64,000 nt of DNA from Aplectana chamaeleonis (Eukaryota > Nematoda > Chromadorea > Rhabditida > Cosmocercidae). Below are positions 23,821 to 34,320 of this stretch, one piece after another (the stretch's first letter is position 1; each line of letters starts with the position of its first letter). The notes beneath the pieces are model-generated. The model did no database searches. It was not told the origin of the DNA and was given only the letters and a program-made list of their open reading frames with translations. A program made the translations under genes and the position numbers. The stretch lies in the NCBI GenBank assembly GCA_029168955.1, contig JAPDOI010000182.1, positions 186,001 through 250,000 of the forward strand. Direction: 5' to 3'.

Positions 23821-26800
23821 GTGGGTGCTCTTTTTTCTTTACACAGCAGTCGTGTCTGTGTGAAAAATGGCTTTTTTCCAGGCGCTCAGCTGAAATCGAT
23901 GCACAACGTGAGATTATTAACTGCCAACTCTATGGTGGAGCTTTGCACGCCTGTTAAAGTAACTCAACCTCGATGAGTTCAACGGTTTTGTCGCTTACTT
24001 AACACTCCTACTTCAGGGCATTGACGTAAGTTCTCTGCTGCAAATGTCCATTTCTCTTTATGGAAGGCAGTTGAGCGGGCTTGTGATGCTGGTTCCTCGA
24101 GATCCGTTATGGCATTCCAGTAGTGGCTCAGGTACGACCCCTTTGCCATTGCTTAGCTGAAGTGTGTGAAGTCAAAGAATAGTTTCTCTTGCCGTTCAGA
24201 GTTTGCTCGTGTATGTGAGCAGTCCACCGAACTTCACTTTGAACCTCTACCCAAGCAGTTGAGAGGCGTCGTAGATTCGGTTGGTTTGACCACGTATCGA
24301 TTTTAAACGAATTTGTCAACGGGCTGTTGCGTCATAACCTCCTTTTTTCGGCGAATAGAGCCAAATGCTGGCGAGAAGAGTCTTCCTCCGAGCGACTGCA
24401 GAGCGGAGCAGGAAATGAGAAATTCACAAAAGTGATGTATGATTCTTCTTTGGAAGTTGGTGACGTATATTGTACACGGCACTCAAACCTCCGCGATGTT
24501 CAGGTAACCGTAAAATGTAGCTTATGTTTCCTTCTCTTCTTGATATGTGAAATGGGAAGTCGTTGTGATGTAAGAAGGATTAGAGCAAATATGTGAAATG
24601 GGAAGTCGTTGTGATGTAAGAAGGACTAGAGCAAATTTAATACTCGATCTGAAGGCCACTATCCAGGAACAAGCATTATCAATGAAGGGCTCAGTTTTGA
24701 AGACCATATTGTCACTATAACGAATCCCTATAAAACTCTCTTGCCCCTTATACTGGTATTCGTCAACGTTTTTATCTCAATTTAGGCCTTTTTCTTCTTC
24801 TTCTGCTGCCACAGAGAGGGTCCTGTCATAGATTGAGGAACTGAGCCACAAGCGTCGGATTCGTCCACAGATCTACTGTTGTTAACGATGTCGGTCTCAT
24901 CGGGCAGTTGAAAAGGTGCGCAGTAGTATGCCCTTTATTACCACAATCCAGGCACTCGTCAGGTCTGCTGCTATCTATCTTATGTAAATAAGACATAAGC
25001 ATGGGGGAGTGCCCGCAGCGCAACGAGGCAAGGGTGCACCTGGCACGCCTACCGAGTTCCATCTCGGTTTCGCTGACTTCAGGCGGCACGAATCCGAGAA
25101 TGGAGTTTACGGCGGCCTTGCATAAGTGATCCCTGACGAATTGAGTATGCTCAGCACGTAAGAGACGGACGCGTTCTTGTTGTGCGGTGGTCCATCTCTG
25201 TATATTGATTTTCGTGGGAGCATCAGCAAACGGCTTTCTTATACCTCTCTCTCTCATGGGGTCTAATACTCTTCGCGACGGATGTTTGGCTGCTTCAGAA
25301 TGTTTATGTACAGCTGTTGTGCGTGGAGTTGGCAATGGTCCTTAACTGGCAGGATGCGAGCTTCGGCATGTAGGTGCTCTACTGGAGAGCTTTTAGAACA
25401 GTTAAGTCTTGATTTCACTGCAGCTTGCTTCTGCTCAGTGTTCTTGTGAAACCTCAACGAAGGATCCAACACGAGTCCGAGCAGCCTAGGAATCGGGCGG
25501 CCGGCAGGCGAAGTTTCGTCCCATTTCACCATGGGATGAGCACCAGTTCCGCAGGATCAGTGGAAAAGACTGTGACGGATGATTTAACGGCAGAGACCGT
25601 AAGCATCTTGGCTATCGAGAAAACATTTCAACTCGATCAAGTAATCCATTGATCTTACTGGCAGCTACATTTATGTCGCGATCCCGGCATAGTATAGTAA
25701 TATCATCCGCATATGCAACGACCTTGATGTCTTGGGATGGAACGGGTAGATCTTCAATATACAGACTAGAAAGAGCAGGCGATAGAACTCAATTGGGATG
25801 CTATTGGAGACGTGCCCTTGAAATAGCACATTTGCCCGACGTCCTTTGGTGAATGCGGTTATCCACCGGTTCTGCCAGGGCGGAATGGTAAACCTTAACA
25901 GGCTCTCCGACAAAATGCCCAAGTTTACAGTGTCAAAAGCCTTCGTTAGATCGAGGGCTCCACCTACGGTTCGCTGAGGTTTCATGGCATTGAAGCCGTT
26001 CAAAACATAGCTCACAATTTCCAGCAGTGCGTAGTGGTGGAATGTAGCTTACGGAAACCATGTTGATGCTTTTGTTTGCTATTATGTTCGGCAAGCTCCT
26101 CCACAGCCAATTTTTCCCGCAACTTTGGCAATAGGTGAGAGAAGACTGATTGGCCTGTAACCTTTTGCCGTGGATGGTGATTTACCCGGCTCCGGCAATG
26201 GGATGACACGTGCTACTTTCCAATCTTGAGGTAATGTACAGGTCCGAAACGATGTATGAATGACGTCAGCGAGCAGGGGTAGTAGTTCACTTGGCAGTCT
26301 GTTTAGAACTGCTGGGCTCAAACCATCTGGCCCTACTGCCTTCGAGTTACTCATTTCCTTGATAACCTTTTCGACCTGAGCGGGCGTGATTGCATCATCT
26401 TCAGCCATGAGTGGCAATTTACAGAGTTCCTTACAGTTATTCTATTCTGCTTCTCTCTTTTTGTTCTTGTGATGAAAAAATGCTTCCCAAGAGCATTTGC
26501 GGCCTCTTTCCCTGACTTGAAGACTCCGCCGTCGAATTCAATCGTGGAATTGTTGGCGGAGGTGTACTTTCCGGAGATCCTTTTCAAAGCCTTCCACGTT
26601 GCTGCAGCATCACTCCTGAAGTTCATCTTCTCAGTGAACTTTTCCCAAGATTCTTTCTTGTACCTATCAAGGTCCATCCTGATCTCATTATCCAGCTCGG
26701 CAATGTCTGGGTCAAGATGATCAGCAGCTCTCTTTGCGTCCCTTGTCCTTATCTTCTGCAGTGTCTCCCTTGTGACATTTGGATAGAAAGTCTTGACGCG

Positions 26801-29800
26801 GCCGACAGGAATAGCCGCTTTCATGGCTCTGCGGATCGCGTCAGATAAATGGCACTCTTTCTGGTGCACGTCGCCATTCCACGGGTAATTTGCCGACAGG
26901 CGAAGCGCAACTTCACTGAACAGGCTCCAGTCTGCTCGGCCTAAATTAAGATAAGAAAGTTTACGAACACCTGTATAAGGAGCAAGAGAGTTAGAGAGAT
27001 CGATATTGACAAAGACCGGAATGTGATCACTGGAAAGAGTTGTGGATGTAGACCAAGAGCAGGCATTAGAGAGATTAGAAGAGACAAGGGAGATGTCTGG
27101 GCTGGAAGATCGGCCGTAGGCAGGGAGACGAGTGGGCTGGTCATCGTTAAGGATAACCAGATCGCTTTCCTCCGCCCATTCTTCGACGTCATTTCCTCTA
27201 GCATCAGAGTCAAGCGACGAGCAGAACGTGTGAGCATTGAAGTCACCCGCAAAGACAATTGAGGGAGATAGAGAGCAGTCATACAGCTGCTTGAGTAGAG
27301 GGATAGAGTTGTAGGTTGGTGGACAGGATGTAGGAGGAGGAATGTATATATTGAAAAGAGAAAGTGGAGTTTTTAGAGGTAGATGGGTGGGGATCTACTC
27401 GAGAGTGCCATCCACTGGAGTGTTTGGAATGATGTGAGAGGGAAGAGACGACAGAACAAAAGTAGAGACTCCGCCTCCCTGAGATGACCTAGGAGTATGA
27501 TAAGCAGTATAGCCCGGGATGTTTGGATGTCGAGAGGTAGCAGAGGGAGAGAGTTTGGTTTCCTGAACCATGATAACATCCGAGTGATGAGTACGGGCAA
27601 AGAGAGATAATTCAGAAAGCTTGGCGCGAAGGCCGTTGAGATTGATATGTACAATAGAGAGGGGGCGGTTGGTAGATGAGGAATTTGAGTTAATGGAGGC
27701 GGAGCACACAATACAACGAAAGGAAGAATCGTGGTGCCTCACAGAACTGAGACCCGAACAAGAGAAGTGCACCCAACTTTGGCATCCAGAACATTGGACG
27801 CTGGTTCCATTCCAAGTGACATCCCTGTCGCATGTGGCACATGGGTACTTCTTCTTCTTCGCAGGTTTTGGGTTCCTCTCGACGCCGGCTCTTTGCAGTA
27901 GGATCTTCAGGAGAGCTGCGGCCAGCCAGCACATCTCCCATGACAAAAACCCTCTCCGCGGAGGGATTGAGGTCGGTTTGCACGGAGGTTGTCTTCTTTC
28001 CTCCACACGGCACGAACGTACGACATCTGGGCAGCAATTTAGGCCTTGCCGACTGGGTCCTGTTCAGAGTGGTTGCGCTCCGCCAGGCAGCTGAATATCC
28101 ATGGAATGGCGATGTGCACCAGAAAGAGCGTCACATATCTGACGCCATCCGGAAGGCTACAAAGCGGTCATACCTGGAGGACGTGTGAAAAATTTCTACC
28201 CTAATGTCACCAGGGAGATTCTACAGAAGATCAGGACAAGAGATGAAAAGAGAGATGAGAATCATTTGGACCCTGAGGTTGCCAAGCTGGATGAAAAGAT
28301 AAAAAAAGGATCTGGACAAGCACAAGAAAGACAGTTGGGAGAAGTTTACTGAAAGGTTGAATTTTAAAACCGACGGAACAACTGCGTGGAAAGTATTGAG
28401 GAAGATATCTGGCAAGGTGTGCCTCCTCGAACTCTACCATAGAGTTCGATAACAGCGTCTTCAAATCAGGAAAGGCTGCTGCATATGCTCTTGGCAAAAA
28501 TTTATTCATCACACGTACCAAGCGAGGCGTACAAAACAGAGTCACGGTAAGAGAACTTAGCCGTCTGCCGCTGATGAACGCCACTGAGGCCTTTACTCCT
28601 GCTCAAGTGGAGAAGGCTATCAAGGACATGCGGAACTCGAAGGCTCTCGGACCTGATGGTATATCAGCAGCCATCCTGAAGAAGCTTCCCACGGAACTTC
28701 TACCGATGATCGCAGATATCATAAACACTTCTTTCCGAACCTGCATTGTACCCCAAGCTTGGAAGACCGCCAATGTGATACCCCTGCCTAAGCCAGGCAA
28801 ATCGCAAAGCACGGCGAAGGGCTATCGCCCTATTAGCCTGTTATCACCGATCGCGAAAGTAGCCGAAAAACTAATCGTAAGAGACCTGGCAGAGCAGAAT
28901 GAGGCACAGCAACATCAGCATGGGTTTAGAAAGCTTCACTCCACCACCACTGCCCTTCTGGAGATTGTCAGCTATGCGGTCGATGGGTTCAATATCAGAA
29001 AGCCTCTTAGAACAGTGGCCGTTGCCCTCGATCTAACTAAAGCATTGGATTCTGTTAACCTAGGACTTGTCCGAGAAACTATTGGAGTCCTCGCTACAAC
29101 CGTGGCAGAAGCGTTGGATCGCAGCGTTTACAAAAGGTCGTCGGGCCAAAGTGCTGTTCCAGAATCACGTCTCCGATAGTATACCTGTAGCAGCCGGTGT
29201 GCCGCAGGGTGGAGTTTTGTCACCTGCCCTCTTCAGCTCGTATATTGAACTATCAGAGCCTCCTGAAGATATAAAAATTGTTGCGTATGCCGACGATATC
29301 ACCATTATGTGCCGTAATCGTGACATACAGGTAGCCTCAAACAAGATCAGCGACTATCTCGTCGAGCTTAAAAACTTTCTCGATAGTATGATGCTCACAG
29401 TTCCCGCGGCGAAGTCTTCTGTTTCGGTATTCACATCTGACCCAAAGGAACACAGCGCCCAACCTGTTGTCAGGTGGGATGGTGACCTCTTGCCTACAGC
29501 GCAATTTCCCCAAACTGCTGGGCCTCGTTTTGGACCGATCGCTGAAGTTTCACAAAAACGCTGAACAGAAGCAAACAGTCGTCAAGGCGAAGCTCAACGT
29601 TTTGAGAGCTTTGGGAGGGACGTCCTGGGGTTGCAGCAGAGAGACAATCTTGACGACATATCGAGCCATTCTGCAGCCTGCATTGGAGTATGCTGCATCT
29701 GTCTGGCAGCACATCGTGTCGGACAGTTCCTGGACTAAGATGCAGCGAGTTCAGAATGCTGCACTTCGAATCGCAACCGGATGTGCAAGAAGCTCACCCA

Positions 29801-32734
29801 TTGAGCACCTTCACGCAGAGGCCCGTATCTTACCAGTGAATGAGCATTGTCAGCTCCAGGCTCAGCAGATGTTTATTAATGTCCTTAAGCGGCCTAATCA
29901 TCCGTCGAGAAGACTATTAAATCCCGTAAGAGAGAGATCGATCAGAGTGCCGTTTGCCGATGCTCCGAACAAAGTGAATGTACAGAGATGGACCGACTCG
30001 AATCAAGAACGGCTTCGTCTCTTACGCGCGGAGCACATCCGGTTCGTGAAGGATCATCTCGCCAAAGCGGCCGTCAACCCCATTCTTGGTGATGTGCCGC
30101 CCAGGGTATGTGATACCGAGTCCGAGCTCGGTAGGCGCGCCAGGTGTATCCTCGCTTCGTTGCGCTGCGGACATTCTCCACAGAAGATGAGAAATCAGAG
30201 ATGAGAAGAGAGCAGCAGACCATCTAGACCCGGACATAGCTGTGCTGGATAATGAGATCAAGCAGGATCTGGATGAGAACAAGAAGGAATGCTGGGAGAA
30301 GTTCACTGAAAAGCTGAATTTCAAGGCTGACGGAACTACGACGTGGAAAGTGTTGAGGAAATTTTCCGGCAAGTCCGCTCCTCGATGAGCTCCGCTATTG
30401 AGTTCGAGGAGACCGTCTTCAAATCAGGCAAAGCGGCTGCTTATGCGCTTGGCAAGAACTTCTTCATCACACGTGCCAAGCGAGGCGTGCAAAACAGAGT
30501 CACGGTTAGAGAACTGAGCCGGTTGCCGCTCATGAACGCTTCTGAGGCCTTTACTCTCACGCAAGTAGAGAAGGCTATCAAAGAAATGCGGAATCCGAAG
30601 GCTATCGGACCTGACGGTATCTCCCCAGCCATCCTGAAGAAGCTTCCCATGGAACTTCTACCGATGCTTGCAGATATCATTAACACTTCTTTCCGGACCT
30701 GCATTCTACCCCAAGCTTGGAAGACAGCTAATGTGATACCGTTGCCAAAGTCAGGCAAGTCCCATAGTACGGCAAAAGGCTTTCGACCTATTTGCCTTTT
30801 ATCTCCCGTTGCCAAATCAGCTGAAAAGCTGATCGTGAGGGACCTGGCTGAGCAAAATGAGCGACAGCAGCATCAGCATGGGTTCAGGAAACTTCACTCT
30901 ACCACTACTGCTCTATTGGAGATCGTGAGCTTTGCGGTCGACGGATTCAACATGAGAAAGCCCCTAAGAACGATGATACCAGGATGTAAAGATTGTTTTG
31001 TACGCCGACGATATCACCATCATGTGCCAGGACCGTGACCTGCAAGTAGCCGCTGACAAGATCAGCGCCTATCTCGTCGAGTTGAAGCTTTTCCTCGATA
31101 ATATGATGCTCACAGTCTCTGCTGCAAAGTCTTCTGTATCAGTGTTCACAACAAGCATCAAGGAACACAGTGCCCACCCAGATGTCAAATGGGATGGTAA
31201 TCGTTTGCCAGCAGTAAGATTCCCTAAGCTGCTTGGTCTTATACTCGATCCGTCACTGAAGTTCCACCAAAACGCGGAACAGAAACTGACAGTCGTCAAG
31301 GAAATGCTTAATATTCTGAGAGCTCTCGGAGGAACATCATGGGGAAGCAGCCGGGAGACTATACTGAGAACCTACAGAGCAATACTTCAGCCGGCTCTGG
31401 AATATGCGGCACCAGTGTGGCAGCACCTGGTGTCAGACAGCTCCTGGAATAAGCTGCAGCGTATACAGAATGCTGCGCTTAGAATCGCTACCGGTTGTGC
31501 AAGGAGCTCTCCAATAGAACATCTTCACGCGGAGGCCTGCATATTGCCAGTTAAGGAGCATTGTGAACTCCAGGCACAGCAGATGTATATTAATGTTCTG
31601 AGACAGCCAAATCATCCGGCAAAGAGAATTATGAAGCCCATTAGAGAGAGGTCGATTAGGACGCCGTTCGCAGATGCTCCTCGTAAAGTTGATGTACAGA
31701 GATGGGCCGACTCCAACATGGAAAGGCCTCGTCTTCTGCGCGAGGAGCACACCCAGTTTGTTTGAGGATATCTGGAGAAGGCGGCTGTGAACCCTATTTT
31801 AGGAGCAGTGCCGCCTCGGGTTTGCGAGACCGAGTCTCAACTCGGCCGGCGAGCCAGATGTGCTCTCGCCTCGCTGCGCTGTGGTCACTCTATTCTGCTA
31901 ATGTCTTACGCCAACAAGATCGACAGCAGCCGACCAGACGCATGCCCGGACTGTGGTGCTCCCGGACACGACACGGCGCACTTGTTCATGTGCCCGAAGA
32001 GGCCTACCTCCTTAACAACAATGGACCTCTGGACGAATCCTGTGAAGGCCGCCCAGATTCTCAACCTATGACAAAAACCACTTTGAGGCTGCAGAAGAAG
32101 AAGAAGAACTAAATCAACTTCTATCATAGTGAGGGCTTATAAAACGTTGATTCGGCCACACTTGAGTACGGAACCACGATATTCTACCCTAGTAGTTAGA
32201 AGGGCATAAGTAGAATCGAAAAGGTTCAAAACAATTTCACACGAAAACTTTTGATCCGGAGTGTTGGGTACGATTATCGATCAATTCCTGGTTATCTGTG
32301 TAGAAATCGCATCTTTGGATTGCATACTTTAGAACTGAGAAGAAAGCGAAATGACCTTCTCATTCTTTTCAAATTTGTATTGGGTTTGCTGCATGTGAAT
32401 AGGGACGAACTTTTTAGGCACGGTGACAGTCGGACTCGTGGTGGTAATACTAAACTTCTCATACCTAGGCCAAAAGCTAATCTAATAATGGTTCACTTTT
32501 TTGCCATAGAGCAGCTACGAATTTCAACCGTATCTGTAGGCACTTCGCCATCCCGCATCATTTTTCTTCATTCAAGAGGCTGGTAACAATTTTCCTTGAA
32601 AAATACATCAAAGCGTAAGGTTTCTCTTTTATGATACCCATAGTTTTCTCGACACGTTCTATTCTTTACTGTTTCATTGCATCTTTTTTTTTCTCACTTT
32701 CGCACATGTAGCATTAAGCTCATGGAATAAATTA

Positions 32735-32774
<40 letters not shown>

Positions 32775-34320
32775 GCAGGGCGTTGTGGACGACCTCGACG
32801 AAGCTGCGTCCACCCCCTTCCCCCTTGATGAACACAATTTCCGAAAAGTTCCCGAATTTTTCAGGAGCCCCGCTTCGCAGGTAGAAACTTTGTTAAAAAT
32901 TTTCACAATCCCCTTTCCAAATTTACACAGTTTCTTTTTTGGTTCAATGAATTCACGACCCCCTGCCCACCCTCGTGCCCGGTCACAAACCCGCTGAATC
33001 CTGCCATTACAACACTGGCTAGTCTGGCTGGAATCAAGTAACTGACTGGAAGCACGTGTGGCGTAGTGGCGGTATGCGAGTTTCAGAACTACGACAAGGG
33101 TTTGATCCGCACCATGACAATTTCATCGCAAATCTCTGGAACTTTCTCATTGACTAGCCAGACAACGCAACGCTCCAATCCATATCGCGCTTGGCTTTGC
33201 TTTGATAAGTTTAGCCGGGGGCTTTGTGAAATCGGGATCCCTCATCTCCAGTATAGTACCACAAATTGAAATGCTTCGTGAATGTTATACATTATCTGAT
33301 CTTGTTTCAGTTAGTTTTTCATCTTGTTGTGGATGACACATTGCAGACGTCGGATATATATCGAGCCGGTAGCCATTCGTGATTTTTCTTGATCTTCGAT
33401 ATTGCATTTTTTTCACAATATTTTTGTTCAGTCATCCTTGCTTGAATGGAATCCGCAATATTATTCGTCTTACTGTTCGGCTTGGCATCACATCAATTCA
33501 CATTCCGTTGTTGCTGGTTGAACACGCCTCTGAAGTGGGCGTTTGGTGATTGGTTTAAGATTTTGGTCCCACAGTGCAATAAACGAGTTTGCTTCAGAAT
33601 ATGACAATAGCCTGGTGCGTGCGAAGAGCTGAGATGGTGTATAAATGTGTGAAGGGATATCTCATGGAGGTCTGTCCTCTTTGTCCCAGTCTTATTTCTG
33701 GGTACCCAACATAGTGAGAGAATGAAATGCCATCAGATAATAGTTCTCGTCTTGGTATCGAGAGCCATGCGTCTCGTGTTACAACTCCAACATCGTATGT
33801 AATCTTGAATGAGCGGGCCTTCACCCCATACATAGTTTAAACATTATAGGGCGGTGCGGGGTATTGTTAGGTATGGTATCGCAAGATATTGGAGGGGACT
33901 CACGACCAGAAAACTACTCCGTCGCTTCCGCTCTCCGACGGTCTGAGAAAATCAGCAAAATTCAGCCGAGTCATGTTTCTGAGGGGGAGACGAAATTGGT
34001 GTGACCCACGTCTCGTGCAAAACTCCGATTCAGTGGTATATTTATTTTCCGGACATACTGTAAGGCCTCCGCAGTGTGCCTCTCTATAGCAAAACGTTGG
34101 AAGTACGAATTGCTAATTTTCCTACATTGTTGTGCTTTAGGTATGTGGTGTTTGCGGTGGTTCTGCAGTTGGTGGTGGGGTAACAAGTGTTCCGCATTTC
34201 AATATTCATCTGGTTCTTCCATCTGGATTGGTCGATGGCGTCTATCAGCAAATATCTGCCATGTTTCCTACGATTTTTCATCTCGTTCCAAGTGTGTCGA
34301 TGGCGGTGCAAGAGCAGTAA
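23747..34320 (+). CDS. C12orf4/FERRY3 homologue, C-terminal part, nine exons
   Basis: Exons: 23,747-23,820; 23,882-23,958; 24,017-24,131; 24,200-24,293 (right edge inferred); 24,359-24,503; 33,311-33,378; 33,432-33,534; 33,598-33,669; 34,141-34,320, with TAA at 34,318. All introns are GT-AG and all phases join, giving 308 residues. In order they carry blocks of the C12orf4 family: [97 protein letters not shown], and a C-terminal [14 protein letters not shown] block. In vertebrates this protein is a subunit of the FERRY complex, a Rab5 effector that links mRNAs to early endosomes; a matching role here is inferred. About 240 N-terminal residues usual for the family were not found. The 8.8-kb fifth intron holds the LINE nest. 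Confidence 0.9.
23882..23958 (+). CDS. FERRY3-like exon b
   Basis: Preceded by cttttttccag and followed by gtaact. Encodes (G)[12 protein letters not shown] and a short tail, one of the most conserved stretches of the C12orf4 family. The intron before it is 61 bp. Confidence 0.9.
24017..24131 (+). CDS. FERRY3-like exon c
   Basis: Preceded by ctacttcag and followed by gtacga. Encodes [20 protein letters not shown], matching the family's helix-rich SLYxxxLxGLVxLV block. The intron before it is 58 bp. Confidence 0.9.
24200..24293 (+). CDS. FERRY3-like exon d
   Basis: Preceded by gccgttcag. Encodes [20 protein letters not shown], matching the family's FATVCQE...DFHFP block. The acceptor is clear. 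The donor at ac|gtatcg is chosen for phase; an upstream gtttga donor paired with a shifted acceptor is also possible. Confidence 0.8.
24359..24503 (+). CDS. FERRY3-like exon e
   Basis: Ends at gatgttcag|gtaacc. Encodes a variable polar linker followed by [15 protein letters not shown], matching the family's GEFYxTRHSNLSE block. The left edge could be 24,359 or 24,361. The next exon lies 8.8 kb away beyond the LINE nest. Confidence 0.85.
24543..24637. repeat. 47-bp tandem duplication
   Basis: The sequence beginning atatgtgaaatgggaagtcg and ending tagagcaaat occurs twice in direct tandem with one base difference, just inside the large intron. Confidence 0.85.
24660..24777 (+). pseudogene. LINE fragment left of the minus-strand insertion
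   Basis: The last 60 bp (aactctcttgccccttatac onward) match the end of the endonuclease region and LNLGxADW-like linker of the LINE family, and continue in phase at 28,036 once the minus-strand element is removed. The first part reads [12 protein letters not shown], which also resembles the palm-thumb region of a second LINE type, so the exact left edge is uncertain. Confidence 0.55.
24778..24790. repeat. Target-site duplication, left copy
   Basis: caatttaggcctt is repeated exactly at 28,035-28,047 on the other side of the minus-strand LINE. Confidence 0.85.
24826..25335 (-). pseudogene. LINE C-terminal region (minus copy)
   Basis: Open for 169 codons. Contains [32 protein letters not shown] and the CxxC-H-C knuckle, ending in the family's common [14 protein letters not shown] tail. 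It belongs to the insertion at 24,791-28,034. Confidence 0.85.
25660..26460 (-). pseudogene. LINE reverse transcriptase region (minus copy), frameshifted
   Basis: Carries [48 protein letters not shown] and, in another frame, [12 protein letters not shown] near 25,700. The catalytic YADD is present, but at least two frameshifts separate the blocks. Confidence 0.8.
26351..27282 (-). pseudogene. LINE endonuclease end and linker (minus copy)
   Basis: In the continuous frame, FAGDFNAH lies near 27,245 and [11 protein letters not shown] near 27,010, followed by LNLGRADW and a charged linker ([20 protein letters not shown]). The endonuclease motifs are intact in this part. Confidence 0.75.
27395..28006 (-). 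pseudogene. LINE N-terminus: PHD finger and endonuclease start
   Basis: 203 open codons. Residues of about 55-102 form a C4HC3 PHD finger. It is followed by [14 protein letters not shown] and [10 protein letters not shown], the first motifs of an APE-like endonuclease. The frame breaks near 27,400. A zinc finger fused ahead of the endonuclease is known in some non-LTR lineages. Confidence 0.8.
28035..28047. repeat. Target-site duplication, right copy
   Basis: Exact copy of caatttaggcctt at 24,778-24,790. Confidence 0.85.
28036..30180 (+). mobile_element. LINE copy 1, plus strand (host of the minus insertion)
   Basis: Starts inside the LNLGLADW linker and runs through reverse transcriptase ([18 protein letters not shown] near 28,820, [10 protein letters not shown] near 29,285) into the C-terminal block [17 protein letters not shown]. 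The zinc knuckle and tail are absent because the sequence switches to a second copy near 30,180. Frames break around 28,430, 29,070 and 29,500. Confidence 0.85.
28574..30204 (+). pseudogene. LINE reverse transcriptase, copy 1 (frameshifted)
   Basis: Open pieces at 28,574-29,179, 29,067-29,564 and 29,467-30,204 together give RT fingers, palm with YADD, thumb and the conserved C-terminal region. Each junction is a frameshift within otherwise collinear coding sequence. Confidence 0.85.
30181..32107 (+). mobile_element. LINE copy 2, plus strand, with RT deletion
   Basis: Begins in the [17 protein letters not shown] linker, at a point internal to the element. It keeps the RT fingers ([12 protein letters not shown] block near 30,595), loses about 250 bp just before YADD (junction near 30,980), resumes at [11 protein letters not shown], and runs through the C-terminal [18 protein letters not shown] knuckle to a GAA-repeat tail at 32,089-32,107. 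One stop (TGA near 31,763) interrupts the last part. Confidence 0.85.
30343..32071 (+). pseudogene. LINE reverse transcriptase, copy 2
   Basis: Open pieces at 30,343-31,038, 30,998-31,765 and 31,787-32,071. The region between the fingers and YADD is deleted and the frame shifts at the deletion, so no functional polymerase can be made. Confidence 0.85.
32113..32773 (+). pseudogene. Fragment of a second LINE type with (ATT)n tail
   Basis: Reads [16 protein letters not shown], then [15 protein letters not shown] and [19 protein letters not shown], the usual end of CR1/L2-like reverse transcriptases. The 3' end passes into an (ATT)n repeat at 32,731-32,773, typical of microsatellite-like LINE tails. 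It starts directly after the GAA tail of LINE copy 2. Confidence 0.75.
32731..32773. repeat. (ATT)n microsatellite
   Basis: About 13 ATT units forming the 3' tail of the adjoining LINE fragment. Confidence 0.9.
33049..33118 (+). repeat. Possible tRNA-derived SINE head
   Basis: tggcgtagtggcggtatgcg resembles a Pol III A box and ggtttgatccgcacc a B box about 40 bp later. No cloverleaf with a proper acceptor stem is evident, so it is not called a tRNA gene. Confidence 0.3.
33311..33378 (+). CDS. FERRY3-like exon f
   Basis: Preceded by cttgtttcag. Encodes [20 protein letters not shown], matching the family's VAFHLCVDDH block. The donor at attc|gtgatt is chosen because it keeps phase with the next exon. 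This is the first exon after the LINE nest. Confidence 0.85.
33432..33534 (+). CDS. FERRY3-like exon g
   Basis: Preceded by tttttgttcag and followed by gtgggc. Encodes [20 protein letters not shown] followed by [10 protein letters not shown], a very clear match to GLRNILK...ISIPLLLVHDMSE of the family. The intron before it is only 53 bp. Confidence 0.9.
33598..33669 (+). CDS. FERRY3-like exon h
   Basis: Preceded by gcttcag and followed by gtctgt. Encodes [20 protein letters not shown] with YLME, matching [20 protein letters not shown] of the family. 24 whole codons. Confidence 0.92.
34141..34320 (+). CDS. FERRY3-like terminal exon
   Basis: Preceded by ttgtgctttag. 59 codons and TAA. The [20 protein letters not shown] stretch matches the family's LVPQSISEEMFYQLSNMLP end. 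A Gly-rich insert precedes it. Confidence 0.9.
   Translation, partial: VCGVCGGSAVGGGVTSVPHFNIHLVLPSGLVDGVYQQISAMFPTIFHLVPSVSMAVQEQ

Larger units (their letters stand above)
24791..28034 (-). mobile_element. Near full-length LINE, minus strand, inside another copy
   Basis: A 3.24-kb non-LTR retrotransposon read right to left. From its 5' end it carries a PHD-type zinc finger (CATC...CSGC...H.SC...CIVC, about 27,695-27,845), an APE-type endonuclease (HINLNGL, VQETKL, GDFNAH, SSDHIPV), a reverse transcriptase ([37 protein letters not shown] at about 25,700), a conserved C-terminal region ending in a [18 protein letters not shown] knuckle, and a GAA-rich tail at 24,791-24,805. A 13-bp target duplication borders it. 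Several frameshifts break the frame, so it is not autonomous now. The clade (Jockey/CR1-like group) is inferred from domain order. Confidence 0.85.

Noticed and set aside
27621..28094. Plus-strand open frame of 157 codons
   Set aside because: Antisense of the PHD-endonuclease region of the minus-strand LINE.
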